Assembly (NCBI RefSeq): GCF_027409185.1
Contig: NC_084461.1
Coordinates: forward strand, 233,749,999 to 233,813,998
DNA: 64,000 bases
Reading direction: 5' to 3'
Origin: Cynocephalus volans
Taxonomy: Eukaryota > Chordata > Mammalia > Dermoptera > Cynocephalidae
A program made the position numbers and the translations under genes. Positions 1 to 12,500 of the stretch are shown here, one piece after another. The first letter of the stretch is position 1; every line of letters starts with the position of its first letter. The notes beneath the pieces were generated by a model. It was not told the DNA's origin. It saw only the letters and a list, made by a program, of their open reading frames with translations, and ran no database searches.

Positions 1-244
1 GCAATGTTAACTTAGTAGAAAAACCACTGCAATTCCCTTGCTCACCTCCCCCCATAGCCTGCACCCTGACCAGCGCCTCCTGCCTCCTCTGGCACGTTTG
101 CGCATCTCACTGACTTCAGGGCTCCCTGGGCCAGGGCATGCTGGGCCTCCCCTTCGCACCCACAGCCAGTGTCCCTGAGCAGGGCCTTGTGCCTACAGGG
201 CCAGAGGTATGGCAGGGAAGAGAACAGGGGCTGATGTCTTCTAA

Positions 245-465
245 ACATCTACAGTGTGTGAGGGACAGAGCTAATTACTGATCGCATTTCTTCTCCACTG
301 AAACATGATGAGGTAGCACCTTTTATTATCCCTGTTCATAAATGGGGGAAACTGAGGCACAGAGAGTCTAGGTAACTTTTACAAGGTCCCACAGCCCAGA
401 TGTGAACCTAGGACCTTCAACCAAGGAGCCTGTCCCCCGTGTCTCATTCTAGAAACAGGCCTGAA
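245..465 (-). repeat. MIR SINE, antisense
   Basis: Carries the antisense MIR core: a short match to a calcium-free 'gggaaactgaggcacagaga' block, then a 'gtcccacagcc' stretch and the usual 'aaccaaggagcc' tail. Diverged, as expected of an ancient mammalian MIR copy. Confidence 0.75.
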
Positions 466-854
466 TGATTACAAATAAATTGAAATGAGGCTGTGGACTC
501 TGTCCTGAGGTCCTAAAGTTACTGGGAATTCAGGGATTAACCACCAGCTCTTGGTGAGCCCTGGGCAATTGTCTGCAAAGTCAGATGGAACCAAAGGACT
601 GTTTCATTTGCCCCATTTGTTCCAAACACAGGTCAGAGTGAGCTAGACATCCTGGCCAATCCGGCTGGGCTGGAGTTTGGAATTAAGCAGCAGCCTTCTA
701 ATCCCAGCACCCGACACTCAGAGACACACAGGGCTTAGGTTTCGGCCCTCCGGAGTAAGTGCTCTAAGTCCAGTCCAGTCCAGTCCCACTTGCGCTTCCT
801 GGAGCAGAAGCAGAACTTGTCTTTGCACAGGTGTTCGGCCCCTTAGACAGGGGA
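466..854. other. Unclassified, no gene seen
   Basis: No exon, repeat or RNA gene could be recognised. A short tandem 'ccagt' run (about 768-788) is the only structure. The right end begins to resemble the duplicated block that follows. Confidence 0.4.
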
Positions 855-1495
855 CTGGAATCCTGTGTCCTTCCCGTCTTTCTCTTCCTTTGGCCCCTGG
901 TACCCTCTGTGGGCTGAGTGCTGTTGGACTACATGGGTAGCCCCTCAGATGCCCCTTCCAGAGAGGCCTGTCCTAGGGCCAGATACCTAATGTTAAATAG
1001 GGACCGAGGTGGCAGGACTTGCCTCCTAGTGGTGGACAAGTTGCCTGAGATGTCATAAAGAGATTCTGCCAACTTCCAGGGAGTAGGTCTGGTCCCACTG
1101 GGCCTGAGTGGTCCTTGGCCTGCCAGGGTCTTAGAAGCTGCCCACTCTCCTGCCTTTCCATCTATGCCTGTCACCACCTACTCCACCTGTCCTTAGCCTG
1201 GGCCTCTGACAGTGGTATCTCAACCTTCTCCCAGCTCCTAGGACCACAGCTCAGGTAGGGGCCTCCGTGGGCCCCAGGAGAACCCTGAGGACTTAGCTTT
1301 TTTGTAAGGCACACGGACCTGGTTCTGGCTGGGAGAAGCAGCCCAGGAAGCCTCATCTGGAGAGCAGGTACCTCGCATCTGTGCCGTGGCCTAGAGAAAA
1401 GACCTTAGGCTTTCTTTTTCCATCAGAGGAAAGGAAACTCTTTAGGGTAGAAAAACAAGCCCAAATTGCCATAAAACCCCTAGAGCTTGTTTATG
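855..1495 (+). repeat. Diverged duplication, copy 1
   Basis: This stretch is colinear with 23,655-24,150 plus 24,601-24,775. Shared blocks include 'ctcctagtggtggac', 'gttgcctgagat', 'gcctgagtgg', 'cctgggcctctgacag' and 'ctagagcttgt'. Copy 1 is uninterrupted, while copy 2 is split by an LTR. No coding potential is evident. It is either an old segmental duplication or two copies of an unrecognised dispersed repeat. Confidence 0.75.
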
Positions 1496-1515
1496 ACTCA
1501 GAAGCTCTGGTCTCC

Positions 1516-3345
1516 CCACAGGGCTCTCAGTTACCGAGGCTTCAGTTCCTCCCCGTAGAATGAGGGACAGTTTTCAGGTGACTGAGTTCTTCGAACTTGG
1601 GCCATATTCAAAGTAAAAATTCAGAATTTTATACTTTTTCTCTCTCCTAGAGAAATAAGATTTTTTTGTCAACATTGTTAATATGAAACTAAAGATTTTA
1701 TTTGTTAATAGTTTCTGCTAGAAAAGCACCCCAGGCTCCCAAGCCAGGGCCGTGGGGGTCTGAGGGCTTCAGCCACACCCCCCTGACATCTGCATCCAGC
1801 CCAGCAACAATCGAGCCATCTATGGAAGCCCCCTGGTCTCCCCTGCAGGAATGAGGGGGGTGCCATGGGCCTCGACCGCAGCCCCCTTTCCTCCTTCTCC
1901 CACCCTATTTCTTTCCCCTCTCCCTCTTCCCCTCCCCACAACTGCACTGCAACAACATCTTAGAATGTAAAAAAAAGATAATAATAAATAAGCTTAAAAA
2001 AAATAAAAGAAATTATTATTAAAGCTTGAAAAAAAAATGGTTCCTCCTAGGACAGTGAATAAAAACTCAGGAAACAACTACGCTGTGCTGAGTTTCTGTG
2101 TGTAGAACCCCAGCATTACCCGACTCCCCCATCCTGAGCAAGGCCCTCCCCTACCCAGGGCCTCCATTCCAATCCACGTGGAGTGCATCCCTCACGGGCT
2201 CAGTTTTTCTCATCTGCCGGCTACCGTGTGAAGTCACTGCATTGTCTCATTTATTCCCCACCACGTCCCACTGGGACATATTCTTAGGCAGCCCGGAACA
2301 CCTACAGGGACATAAGGCCCACAGAGGACTAGGGATAGGACGAGGCACCTGGCCGGCCAGTGGGTCCTCAGTCTTCAGGGCGTCCTCTCTCGATCGCGTG
2401 CACGGCCGCCCTCCTCCTTTGTGTCATCCTTCTGCTCCATCCTGCGTGTTGTCTGCAACGAGGCCAGCGCGAGGCAGCCACTCAGGTAAACAAGGGATCG
2501 AAGCTGGGAGAAGTGAGTGAGTGAAGGGGTTTGGTCTGCAGAGAGATGAGCCAGACCTCTAAGTGGACGCGCATTTCCCTCTCACATACGTTCAGTCGTG
2601 AGGAGAATAAACAGATGATTCTTTTATATTAGATTATAATAATCTTCTAATAAAAAAATGCAGTATTCCCCAGGGGTGTAGTCCTGGAGGCTTGGCCAGA
2701 GCAGGTAAGGAGGTGGGACCTGCACGATCTCCTGCCAGCAGGTGCTATAGGTGTGGCAAAGAACCAGGAACGTGGCAGAGAGGAGAGAGCAGGAAGAAGC
2801 CAAGGGTCCCAGGCAGGAGGGTCTCATAGCTTTGCTCAAGACAGAATCTATATGCAAAGAAATATTACACATTACCAAAAATAGTGTATATTTTCCAAGA
2901 ACATATATGAACAAAAAGACTCATGAAATACATTGGAATATCTGCCTTTGGGGGGTGGGCTCTGCAGGCATAAATGGCAAATAATTAGTGAATGCAAGAA
3001 GGACTTCTTGCTTCTGAGCCACGGAGCCCTCAAACGTCCAAGTGCCAGAGAAATGTGGAAGTAGCAGGGGAGGCTGAGAGGCAGCGTCAGCGGGTTAAGA
3101 GGAAACCCAGGAGGGTGGGGTGTCCTTGAAAGCCAAGTGAAGAGTTTCTACGATGAGGGGAAGATCAACTCTGGGGAATGATACTGATGGGTGAGGCCTG
3201 ACAGTGTCCAGTGAATTCAGCCACGTGGAGATTGTTGGTGACCTGGGAAATGACGGAGTCATTAAAAAAGTAAATATGACCATATTCCCCACTCTAATCA
3301 TAATCCTTTCATGCATTTAATGCATTCAAAATACAAAGTGTGTGA
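1516..3345. other. Gene-free stretch
   Basis: Contains an A-rich low-complexity tract (1,965-2,040) with aataaa-like words and a GC-richer part (2,100-2,520) with a weak antisense MIR-like block near 2,245-2,330. A 3,080-3,265 part resembles an ancient dispersed repeat also glimpsed at 59,560-59,860. The 140-codon open frame at 2,098-2,520 has no recognisable protein similarity. Confidence 0.4.
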
Positions 3346-3359
3346 CTAGGCTGTCACTG

Positions 3360-3690
3360 CATGCACAATGCTCACCTCTCTGCCCTGGTTCTCGACTGTG
3401 CTTTCCCCACCCTCTACTACGCTCCAGACTTCCTGGACTCTTTGGCTTCCCCATACAGGCTCAGCTCATTTTGCCTTGGGACCTTTGCAGATGTCATTCT
3501 GTCATGGGTGCTCCATTTCATCCTGTAGGTATCAGATGAAATTTCTGTTTTTAAAAAGCCCTCCCTTAATAAACTCTCTTTGCTACTCCATTCAAGTTTT
3601 AGTTTCTTGCTCAGTGTTTAACACCATGTGTCAATACATATTTCCTTGTTTAACCCTCTCAGAGCCCATCCCCCTCACCAGCCCCTTCTC
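3360..3690 (-). repeat. LINE-2 3' fragment, antisense
   Basis: Has the antisense L2 signature: 'gggacctttgcagatgt', then a 'ctgtaggtatcagatgaaat' block and an 'aaagccctccct' block in the usual order. Diverged and ancient. Confidence 0.55.
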
Positions 3691-3904
3691 TCCTTCACGT
3701 CCTTTCAGTCTCAATTTACAAGCCAGAAAGATATTCCCAAACATCCCCCATAAATTATGCCCAACACCATCTTTATCTGGTACTGGGCTATCAAAGGTTG
3801 TAATTCTTTTTTTAAGTAACTAAATATTTTTATTAATTATTAATAATGATGTTATGGCAGGAATAATTCTATAGTTCATACACTGAAGATGATGTGTCAA
3901 CCCA

Positions 3905-4060
3905 AATAAAGCTTTATTGAGGTATAATTGACAATAAAAATTGTATATATTCAAGGTGTATAACAAGATGATTTGATATATATGTATGTATACATTGTGT
4001 AATGATTACCACGATTAAATTAATGAACACACCCATTACCACACATAGAAATTACCTTCA
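3905..4060 (-). repeat. LINE-1 3' UTR fragment, antisense
   Basis: 'tttattgaggtataattgac' followed by 'attcaaggtgtataacaaga' and 'ttaccacgatta' is characteristic of the antisense 3' end of old mammalian L1M elements. Confidence 0.7.
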
Positions 4061-5130
4061 AAGGTTGTAACTCTTTATGGATGTCAGTGCTTGCTTATTT
4101 ATGCCTGTTGCCTCTATATGATTGGCGCTCCTAAGCTCTGGCCTTGTCTACGTTGTTTGCCATTTCATACCTGGCTCCAGTGCAGGGCCTGGCACAGAGC
4201 AGGTGCTCACTGTAGCACTGGCCGCAGCAGAGAGTGAGTTTGAGGCGTGTCGGTTTCTCCTGCCTCTTGAGCTCCTCTTAGCAAAGAAGTTCTGCAAGAG
4301 ATAAGCATTCTGCTTGGCCCCTGGCAGGTCCTGCCAGGCTCGGGTGCCCACAGAAGTAAATTAAAATCATTCAACAGAATTGTGTTTTTGTTTTTGTTTT
4401 TTTTTAAAGCAACTGTTAAGAGCATAGCACTGTGACTATGAGGATTTATACAATGATCACTCAGCATTTTGTTTCAACACTGGAAGTGACCATGAGATGA
4501 CAGTGAGATGATGTATTCCATTTCCCACAGATGTGCTAGAGGAAAGTGACATCAGACAGGGGCAGACATTCAAGAGGTGTGCACCAGGATGGGGAAGTGG
4601 GAGCTCGGTCTGAAAGGTAGAAAGAGGTATTTTGGTAGGGGGCTAAGGAGTGGGGGGGACTGTGAAGAGAATGGGAAAGAAAAAGAATTAGTGGCTCAGC
4701 AGTGGTTGGAGGGAATGAAAGGTGTGGGGTAGGAACTTTAGAAGTTATCGCCCAGGACGAATTCCCCAGAGTAGGTATGGCCCAGGCACAGTGTAAGAGG
4801 CAGTGTGACAGACACCTAGTCTCTGGGCTGTGAGGTCTCCTCCGTCCCTATCCTGACATCTCCATGAGGAGGTTTTGGAGAATAGAGGAAAAGGGACTGT
4901 GTGCTGAGTTCAACTCCTGTCAGCCCCGCATGCAGAAAACTGTGGGTAGATGAACAATTCAGTAGGAAGGAGAAACTAATCCAAGGAACAGGAGAGTTTA
5001 CAGTCTCAGAAAGCTGCATCAGCGGCGGCATTGGACGTCGCCTGCAACATGGGAGGCTGCGTCAGACCCATGTGATGTGACTCTCACAGGACAGGGGGAA
5101 ACTCAGTAGTCATAAGGGAAATAACTTGCT
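4061..5130. other. Gene-free stretch
   Basis: A short L2- or MIR-like tail lies at 4,150-4,225 ('ggcctggcacagagcaggtg'). The rest, purine-rich between 4,500 and 4,800, is unclassified. No exon was recognised. Confidence 0.4.
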
Positions 5131-5133
5131 GTT

Positions 5134-5492
5134 GTAGTCTATTCGGGCTGCGATAACAAAGTACCATAAGCTGGGTGGCTTATAAACAACAGAAATTTAT
5201 TTTTCACAGTTCTGGAGGCTGGAAATCTGAGATCAGGGAGCCAGCATGGTTGATTCTGGCGAGGAGCCTCTTCTAGGCTGCAGACCTCAGATGTCTTATG
5301 TCCTCACATGGTGGAAAGAGAGCAAGAGAGCTCTGTGGGGGTCCCTTTTGTAAGGGCGCTAATCCAATTCGTGAGGACTCCACCCCCATGACCCAGTCAC
5401 CTCCCCCCAAAGCCCCGCCTCTTAGTACCATCACACTGGGGGTTAAGATTTCAACATAGGAATCTCGGGGGCACAAACATTCAGTCCATAGC
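5134..5492 (-). repeat. MLT1/MST-type LTR, antisense
   Basis: The run from 'gataacaaagtaccataagc' through 'cagttctggaggctgg', 'tcctcacatggtggaaagag' and 'aacattcagtccatagca' is the reverse complement of a MLT1/MST-class (ERVL-MaLR) LTR. The opposite orientation of this class is seen at 11,800-12,182. Confidence 0.75.
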
Positions 5493-5693
5493 ACTTGCCA
5501 AATTTGATTTCATAAAAATACAGTTTTTACGCATAAGGGGAAAACCACAAATAAAAGATAAGTGACAGAGTAGAAAATATTTGCAGTGCCAAATTAAATA
5601 AACCACAGATCAATAGGAAAGCAACAGAAGCCTTAGCAGGAAGTGGACAAAATATAAGGACAGTTATAAACAAACCTAATGGAGTTCTTGGAT

Positions 5694-5789
5694 CTTTTTT
5701 TCCCCCCTGCGGATAGGTGTCAGGATCTGAACCCATCACCTTGGTGTTATAAGGTTGTGCTCTGACCAACTGAGCTAACTGGCCAGCCC
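5694..5789 (-). repeat. tRNA-Ile-derived SINE monomer (CYN-like)
   Basis: On the minus strand the element starts GGCTGGCCAG and continues with a pol III A box (TTAGCTCAGTTGG), a TATAACACCAAGGT anticodon-arm region and a B box (GGGTTCAGATCC). It ends in an A-rich tail, seen as poly-T on the plus strand near 5,697. The head matches a tRNA-Ile. It is not a functional tRNA: the body diverges and it carries a SINE tail. The closest family known to me is CYN of colugos. Confidence 0.8.
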
Positions 5790-5849
5790 CTAAGAATAAA
5801 GAACTGTAATGAAAGAAATGGAAAAAGCCACGAGAAACAAAAGTTGTCC

Positions 5850-6440
5850 AGTTGTACTTATGTTTCAAGAAATGAAAACTTTTTTTAAAAGCAATATTGG
5901 ATTTTGGTAAACTGATGGCTTAAAGAAAAGAAAAAAAGAGCAAAAAAAAAAAGAAAGAAAAAGAAGAAAAAAAATGTTCTTAAAATCCAGTGCTGGCAAA
6001 GTTGGACATCCCTAAACACAGTTAGTGGTTATAATTTGGTACAAACTTTCCGGAGAGAAATTTGGTTCATTCTTCTCGTAATTTAAATGTTATGTTTGCT
6101 TGGTTTAGCCTTTGACATAGAGATAAAGATAAAAAGAGAGCACTTTGCTCCCTGGCCTTTGGGTCAGGTGGCCGAGCCTGGCCCCTAGGGCTGCAGGAGG
6201 GCAAGGTCAGTGTGTGCAGGGCTCTCGGGAAATCCCACTTCTGCTCTTGGCCTCCGAAGATCAGGGCTCCCCTCCTGTCCAGGGGCTTGAGGGAGCTACC
6301 TTCGGGGTGTCTCCTGAAGCCCCCACAGGAAGGCCCCGGGACACAGGGGCTGGCCAGGCAGAGCCCCTTCCTTCCCAAGCCAAGGCTGCAACATCTGAGC
6401 CAACCTCGGCCACGTGGGAGGACAGAAATTCCCTGCTGCA
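5850..6440. other. A-rich tract, then gene-free sequence
   Basis: An A/G-rich simple tract at about 5,925-5,975 is followed by sequence with no recognised exon or repeat. Several overlapping open frames between 6,070 and 6,600 on both strands are GC-driven and mutually exclusive. Confidence 0.4.
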
Positions 6441-6535
6441 GAGGCTGTTCAGGTCCCCAAGTGACAGAGGAGGAAACTGAGGCTTAGGCAGGTGGGGACA
6501 CTTCTGAGGAACCCTACTCAGTAAAGAGCAGGCCC
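6440..6535 (-). repeat. MIR fragment, antisense
   Basis: 'gaggaggaaactgaggctta' is the antisense MIR core. Confidence 0.6.
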
Positions 6536-7450
6536 TGCCCTGGGGCAGGATGGCTTCCCGGCTGTGAGCCTCCTCTTCACTGGGATCGAGCACGTGAGGT
6601 GCTCGGATCCAGCCTGTCCTTTGGTTCTGCCCTGTCCCCCTGTCCCCCTCCTGGCGGGAGGCGGGTGGCGCCGAGGCCGTGCACGCGTCGGTGTCTGCAG
6701 GATGCTGTGTCTAAGCTTTGGGCAGAGAGGAGGGGTCCCAGGCAGCCTGAGCAGGCCGACCCGGCCAGGCAGGTCAGCCACCCTGTCCCCGACTCCATCA
6801 CACACTGCCCGGCCCTCCTGCCCGAGCTCCGGACAGCCCCGAATGTGACTTTCCTCTATGGCTCTGGTCCTCTACTCTCGCATCCTCAGTGGCAGACTTC
6901 GGCGTCTCAGAAAACAGAAAAAAGGAACAATGCTTTGTCATTAGTGCTTGGATTTTGGCGCCGAAGGCTTCGCATTTTCTGAGCTCTAAGATACTGTTTC
7001 GGTCTCGTTTCTATTTTTCCTTTTGTGTCTTTTTCTGAAACTGCCTGTGGGTTTCGGTGGCTTTTTGGTCCAAAATTTACTTAAGGAGTTCCAAAACGTC
7101 CACCGTCTTACTTTTTCTTCAATATTTCACTTGTTTCTGGTGCCACTGATAATTGCAGAAAATAATTTCCCTTATCTGTACTTTTAAAAGCATTCTGAGA
7201 TTTTCATTGTAGTTCAACATGGTGGATTTGTATAAATGGTATGTGGTAACCTGATGTATTCAGGGTGTAAATTTGCATTTATTTCAATTTGTTAAGTATC
7301 TAAAATTCTATGATGTATACTCATATTTTTAATCATATAATTCAGTTAGTCCTGTGGACGGGGGTTTTAAGCTTTCCTTAGGCAAGCAGCTGACCCAGCA
7401 GAACAGTCGTGTGTGAATCCTAAGGAATGTCAACGGCCGGCTTTGTGGCT
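6536..7450. other. GC-rich then AT-rich unique sequence
   Basis: 6,540-6,850 is GC-rich with several CpGs but is not long enough for a clear island. 6,900-7,400 is AT-rich. No exon, start site or repeat family was recognised. Confidence 0.35.
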
Positions 7451-7620
7451 CCTTCATTCATTCACTCATTTACTCGTGTCTTCCCCCCGTCCGTGACATC
7501 TGCGGAGCACTGAGCCCCTGCCCCAGGCCCGGTGGCCACGTGTGCCACCCATGGGCAGTGCGCAGAAGGCTTTCCAGGCAGAGGGAGCGGTGCACACCCA
7601 GGGTGGGCTGGGTCCTCTGG
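7451..7620 (-). repeat. LINE-2 3' end, antisense
   Basis: The 'ttcattcattcactcattta' end motif is typical of an antisense L2 terminus. The rest is diverged. Confidence 0.5.
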
Positions 7621-9515
7621 GACCATGGGAGAGGGCTCACTAGAGGGCAGGGTGGAGGGTTTTGTGACTTTATTGTCATTCTCTCCCTGCTCCTCTCTAG
7701 ACAGGGCCTGCCTGGTTGCCAGTGGCAGGTTTAGTTCTGGGAGGAACCCTGGTCGGTGATCACAGAATTGTGGGTTGTCTGGCCATGGTGGCCACTGGGG
7801 GCTCAGCAGGCAGCCTGGGAAGCTAGGGAGGGGCTTCGACCTCCACAGAGCTCTGACTTCTGAGCCCAGGAGACACTGTGGAGTTCCCTGGCAGAGAAAC
7901 TTAGGGATTGAAAGCAAATCTCACTCTTGCTGAATCCCAGTGGGAGCTGCTGAGGGCGTCATGGTAGGTGGTGTAGGGACAGCTGTCTTGCTTCTGACAG
8001 ACTTGTCCAGCCAGATCACACGCTGGCCGTGTCCAGGGCACGCTTCTGGGCTCTTGTCTCTTCTATCCCAGGGCAAAACTTCATGAGAGCTTTACATTTC
8101 ACTAGAGCTAGTGCTGAACTGAACTGCTGCTGGCATATCCCTTGCCTCTCTGCACAGAATGTCATCGTCTTCCGATGGGAGGTGCAGACCTAAGAAAAAG
8201 GAAACAGAAACAGCGAGTAAACTCGAGCTTCCAGACCTGTATCCTCAGGTAGCTGATGATCCAGACGGAACGCTCGTCCCTGGGCATGGGATGCAGCCTC
8301 CTCTGAGACAGAAGGAGCCCCCTCCGTGCCCTCACAGCGCCCCCGGCTGCTAGGCTTTCTGTCTCCCGCTCTCCATTCCCAAATCCAGTGCATCCAGCGA
8401 GTCCAAACAAGGCGCCTGTGGCAGGGGATGTGGTCTCTGACCCCTCCTCCAGGAAGCCTGGGGAAGCCCTGAGCTGGCTTCCATGAACGGGTCGCGGTCC
8501 TTGTCCTTCCTCAGGGGCTGGACACCCCACCCAGAAAACGGAAATGAGCTCCACACAAACCTGCGAGTCCAGGTCCCCAGTCACCACGAGGCCCTACAGA
8601 AATGTTCGCTTTTCCTCAAATGTGTGTTCGAATTATCTATATCTGCTTTTTGCTTAAAAAAACTATTTTTTATACGTGTTTTCAAATTACACCTCAGTAT
8701 TATAAATGTATGGAAAGAATTTAATAAATCATGGTTATTTAATTCTCATTATATTATAATTTCTAGAACATATAAAGAGTTAATTTGATGACACCGCCTG
8801 CTGTTTTCTGAACAGTTTGTTATTATCTGGTAGCAGGTTAGCCCGCAGAGACATGTGAAATATCAGAACACTTTCTCTCTGCTGACGCTCAGAGGTTCTG
8901 CACTGCTCGGCGGTAAAAGAACGGTGGAAGTTATTTGTTAGTCTCCATAAACTCCAAAGAGTGGCTTGGCAGTGCTGACTGCACGGAGGGCTCCTGACTC
9001 CTGGTCTGATCTCCGCAGGGCTGCTACTCTCTGGCTGTCAAGGTCCTGGGCAGGGCTAGGCTATGCTGAATTGCTTAGGGCAGCACAAGGTCAGCAGAAG
9101 CTGGAATTCCTCAGCTCTGCTTCACTTTCTCAGGGCACCTGGGCCACTAAGGCCCTCAGACTCTTCATCTGGGGTGAAGAGCCTGCCCCAGTGTCACCAC
9201 CATCTGCACAATATATGTTTTGAGGGCCTCAGGGTAGCCTGTGCCAAGCTCTGGGATATCTGCGACCTTAGGACGAGGGGTTGGGGTGGGAGCGTTGTTG
9301 TGCCCAGCAGCCTGGCTGAGCCGGGATCTAGAATGTCCAAGGCTAGGTGTGGGTTACAGGCAAAGAGCAAGGCCAGGGCCTTAGGGTGATATGGTGAGCA
9401 GTTTAGGGCCTGAAGCTCAGACCAGGCTGAGCCTGCCCAGGGACTGATCCATGGCTGCAGCCCTTGTGGGCAGGGCGTGCACTGGGGTCCTTAAGAGGCT
9501 CTGGGGTTAGTTCGA
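7621..9515. other. Gene-free stretch
   Basis: No repeat family or exon was recognised. A 64-codon frame at 8,159-8,353 starts just after an 'acagaat' sequence and might suggest an exon, but no similarity is recognised and a longer antisense frame overlaps it. 8,630-8,790 is AT-rich. Confidence 0.35.
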
Positions 9516-9519
9516 ACAA

Positions 9520-9725
9520 GGTTTAAATCAGGCTCTAGAACCTTCAGGCTGTGCAACCTCTGGAATGTTATGCAACCTCACTGAGTCCCAGTTTTTCCAT
9601 CTGTTATAAGGGAACAAAGACAGACCCTGCCTTGCACGGAGCCTGAGAAGGACGTGCTAGACTTAAAGGGCCTAGTTAGTGCCTGGTACCTAGTAGGTGC
9701 TCAGGAATGGACAGTGGTTCACATC
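9520..9725 (+). repeat. MIR SINE
   Basis: Sense MIR order: 'ttaaatcaggctctagaacc', then 'gtgcaacctctggaatg', 'ctgagtcccagtttttccat', 'gtgcctggtacctagtaggt'. Confidence 0.7.
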
Positions 9726-11795
9726 GGGCTTCTCCAGGGACTCGTCACTGAGCTGGCCTCTGTGGACCAAGAGGGATGGGACGAGCAGTCAGAAGAGCCC
9801 CGACAAAGGGAGGCACACAGAGCGAAGACTCTGTTCCTATAAGACCAGGCATAAGGGAAGCAGGGCGAGTAGGGGCGAATTCACTGCAATACAGCCTGGG
9901 AGACTCAGAGAGTTAAAATCATACCTCCTGTCCTATCATGGCACCTGATACAAAGTAGCCCTCCACGAATGCGGATGAATGAATAGGGAGACTGATGTGT
10001 GCCATGTGTCTGCACATCCCCTCAATTGGCTGCAGGTTTTCATGCAGCCAGCAGAGAGCAGAACTGCCTGACACATTCCTTATGGACAGAGGAGGGGGCT
10101 CCCCCTGGGAGTTCTGTGTGTCCCATGGGGGATGCTGAGCCCCAGGGCTCAAGATCCCCATCCCTCGCTGGGGGTCCAGAGCCCCTGAGAGCTCAGGACT
10201 CCTCCAGCACTCCATTGCTTTGGAACAGAATAGTCCAGTTGAGACGGATGTTCCTGTATCAGTCTGGCCAGGTTTCTCGGGGCTTTGGTGTGCCTGAGAC
10301 CCCTTTTGTCCCAGGGACTTCTTTGTCTTTCTCCTTTGCTAGGGGAGTACTGTTCCTAGGGGAAAGGGTAACGTACATGAATACCATTCCACGCAGTACT
10401 TGCAACTAGTGTCCGTCAGCTAGAAGCTAGCTGTCCTTGTGCCTGTTTTACAGGTGTAAGGACTGAGGCCCACTGAAGGGTCACCATTATCAATAAGGAG
10501 CAGAGCCCAGTTGAGCACGGGGTGGAAGTTGGTGTGTGTGTTTGTGCATTGTCTGTTCTCCCCTGCCCTGCTTTGAGGTGCTAAAAGCTGGTGCTCTTGA
10601 GCTGCAGAGGGGGAAAGCTACCCTTCTGCTGGTAGGGAGAACAGTAGCTGGCATCAGGCTTTGTTGTCCTGGGAATAGTTCTTTGGGGTCCTGAAATACT
10701 CTTTTGTGGGGAAGGTTGTAGGCTTGGAAACCAGGCTTGGAAGTCCCTGACATGGGGCTTCCAAGTACCCCATGACTTGAGGACACTGGGCCATGTCCCC
10801 GCCATGACATAGCCTCTCACTCCTGGGGCTCTGTAATTCCCTGTTCAGGACTGACCTGTCCACCTTGAGCACAGTGGACCTGTAGGTGGGTGTGGGCCCC
10901 ATGCCACATGCAGCAAGGCCACTCGTGGCATACATCAAGTGGTGCAGAGTGGTTGGCTCTCTGCTGGACTCTTACTTCCCTCCAGGTCAGTGGTGTGTGG
11001 TCACATTCCTGTGAGTCTCTGTGAGTTAATCCACTTGCCCCCTTCCCTGGTCCATATTTATCCATAACACTTGTCCTTGGGTAACTCTGTGTCTACTGGG
11101 CCATACACCTGGCTCTGCGTCCTGTATTCCCCATGTCACGTGGGCTGGAGCTCCTTCCTTCTCCTTCTGTACCCCTGTTGCTCCTAGGACCAGGTTGGAT
11201 GCTGGAGAAGGGTTTCATGTAGATTCCTTGCTTGTCCTATGGATGTCTGCAGGACCATGGGCAGACAGAGCCATGGTAGTGGGCACAGCCCCAGGGACAG
11301 TGCTTTTGTCTTGCTTGGACAAGGCTTTGTGGTGGGAGCAGATGGTCACTTGCCACAGTTGCACTCCAGCAGGCCCTGCCTCCCTGAAAGTTCCTCCAGG
11401 ACTGACTCCTGGCTCAAGACCTGGAGTCCATGACCCAGTGTATCCCCTCGGATCTCATGCATTGCCATGTGGCTTGGAGTTCAAGTCCCAGCTCTAGCAG
11501 AGGAGGAAGCCTGGGCTAGTTTTGCAGGGGGCTGATTTCCTCTGGCATAGGCCATATATAAAGCACCAATTCGTTTTTTTGTATTTATATTTACTTTTAC
11601 AATTTTTATATTAAAACCATCCCCCCAGTTACCAAGATGTTTTCAGTCAATGTTTTAGACAAACGTTTATTTGAAGCTGGAGTCTTTACTTATTCATAGT
11701 CAGTTTCTCTGAGGTCAGTGAATCTGACCTGGTGTTAGTAGACTCAAAGACGTCAGTAACGCACCAGGGCTTGGTTTCAAAAAACCCGAGAGTCA
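9726..11795. other. Gene-free stretch
   Basis: Contains a short antisense MIR-like block at about 10,420-10,500. The remainder has no recognised exon or repeat. Open frames of 60-140 codons occur on both strands without support. Confidence 0.35.
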
Positions 11796-11799
11796 GGAA

Positions 11800-12182
11800 T
11801 TGATATGGATGGTGTCCACCAAGTTTTATGTACTAGAAACTTAATTCACACTGTAACTGTTAGGGTGGGAGATCGTATTACGGTAATTGAAAGGTGGGGC
11901 CTGAGATTGTGGAACCTGCCACAGTGAATGGGTTATTGGGGGCACAGTTCTGAGGGCTTTAAAAGAAGGGAACATAAGAGGGTAGTCTTTCTCTGCTTCA
12001 CCATTTTCTAGCATGTGAGACCCCTGAACTGCTGTAAAGCCATCACCAAAGAAGACCCTCAACGTGTGTTCCCTGGACTGTGGACTTCCCAGCCTCTGAA
12101 ACTGTAAGCAATAAATTTCATTTTCTTACAAATCACCCAGTTCCGTGTATTTTGTTAGAAGCAACAGAAAGAGGCTAATACA
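11800..12182 (+). repeat. MLT1/MST-type LTR
   Basis: Ordered ERVL-MaLR LTR landmarks: 'gaaaggtggggcctgagatt', 'tagcatgtgagacccctgaa', 'aactgtaagcaataaatttc' (polyadenylation region), then 'aggctaatacag' at the end. Confidence 0.75.
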
Positions 12183-12364
12183 GGAATCTTGCAGATACGT
12201 GGTGTGGTCCCCCCACAGGGCTCACAAGACAGGGGGTACCTGCTTTCTCCAGCCGAGGGCGGCAGCTGGGCTGGAGTGCAGGGAGCGGGGCTCGGCCGCC
12301 TGTAGGTAAGAAACCTTCCAGCACGGATCGAGTGTTCCCCACCAGTCACTCTGCCGGGGGCTCA

Positions 12365-12500
12365 ACCTGAATTGTCATATGTATTGTCTCTTCAGCCCGA
12401 TGAGGTGGAGGCTCTTGGCATCTTCACATTATAGATGGCGATCTGAAACTCCAGGACTTAAGGACATGCCCAAGGGCCTACTCACCCAGGTGGCCCCTCT
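12365..12500 (-). repeat. MIR fragment, antisense (diverged)
   Basis: Weak antisense MIR pattern around 'tcttcacattatagatggcg' followed by 'ggacttaaggacatgcccaa'. Confidence 0.5.

Noticed and set aside
2098-2520. 140-codon open frame.
   Set aside because: GC-rich sequence with no protein similarity that I recognise.
5694-5789. Apparent tRNA-Ile gene.
   Set aside because: It has SINE ends, an A-rich tail and a decayed cloverleaf, with relatives elsewhere in the window.
8159-8353. 64-codon frame that might be an exon.
   Set aside because: No donor or acceptor pair that gives a protein, and a longer antisense frame overlaps it.
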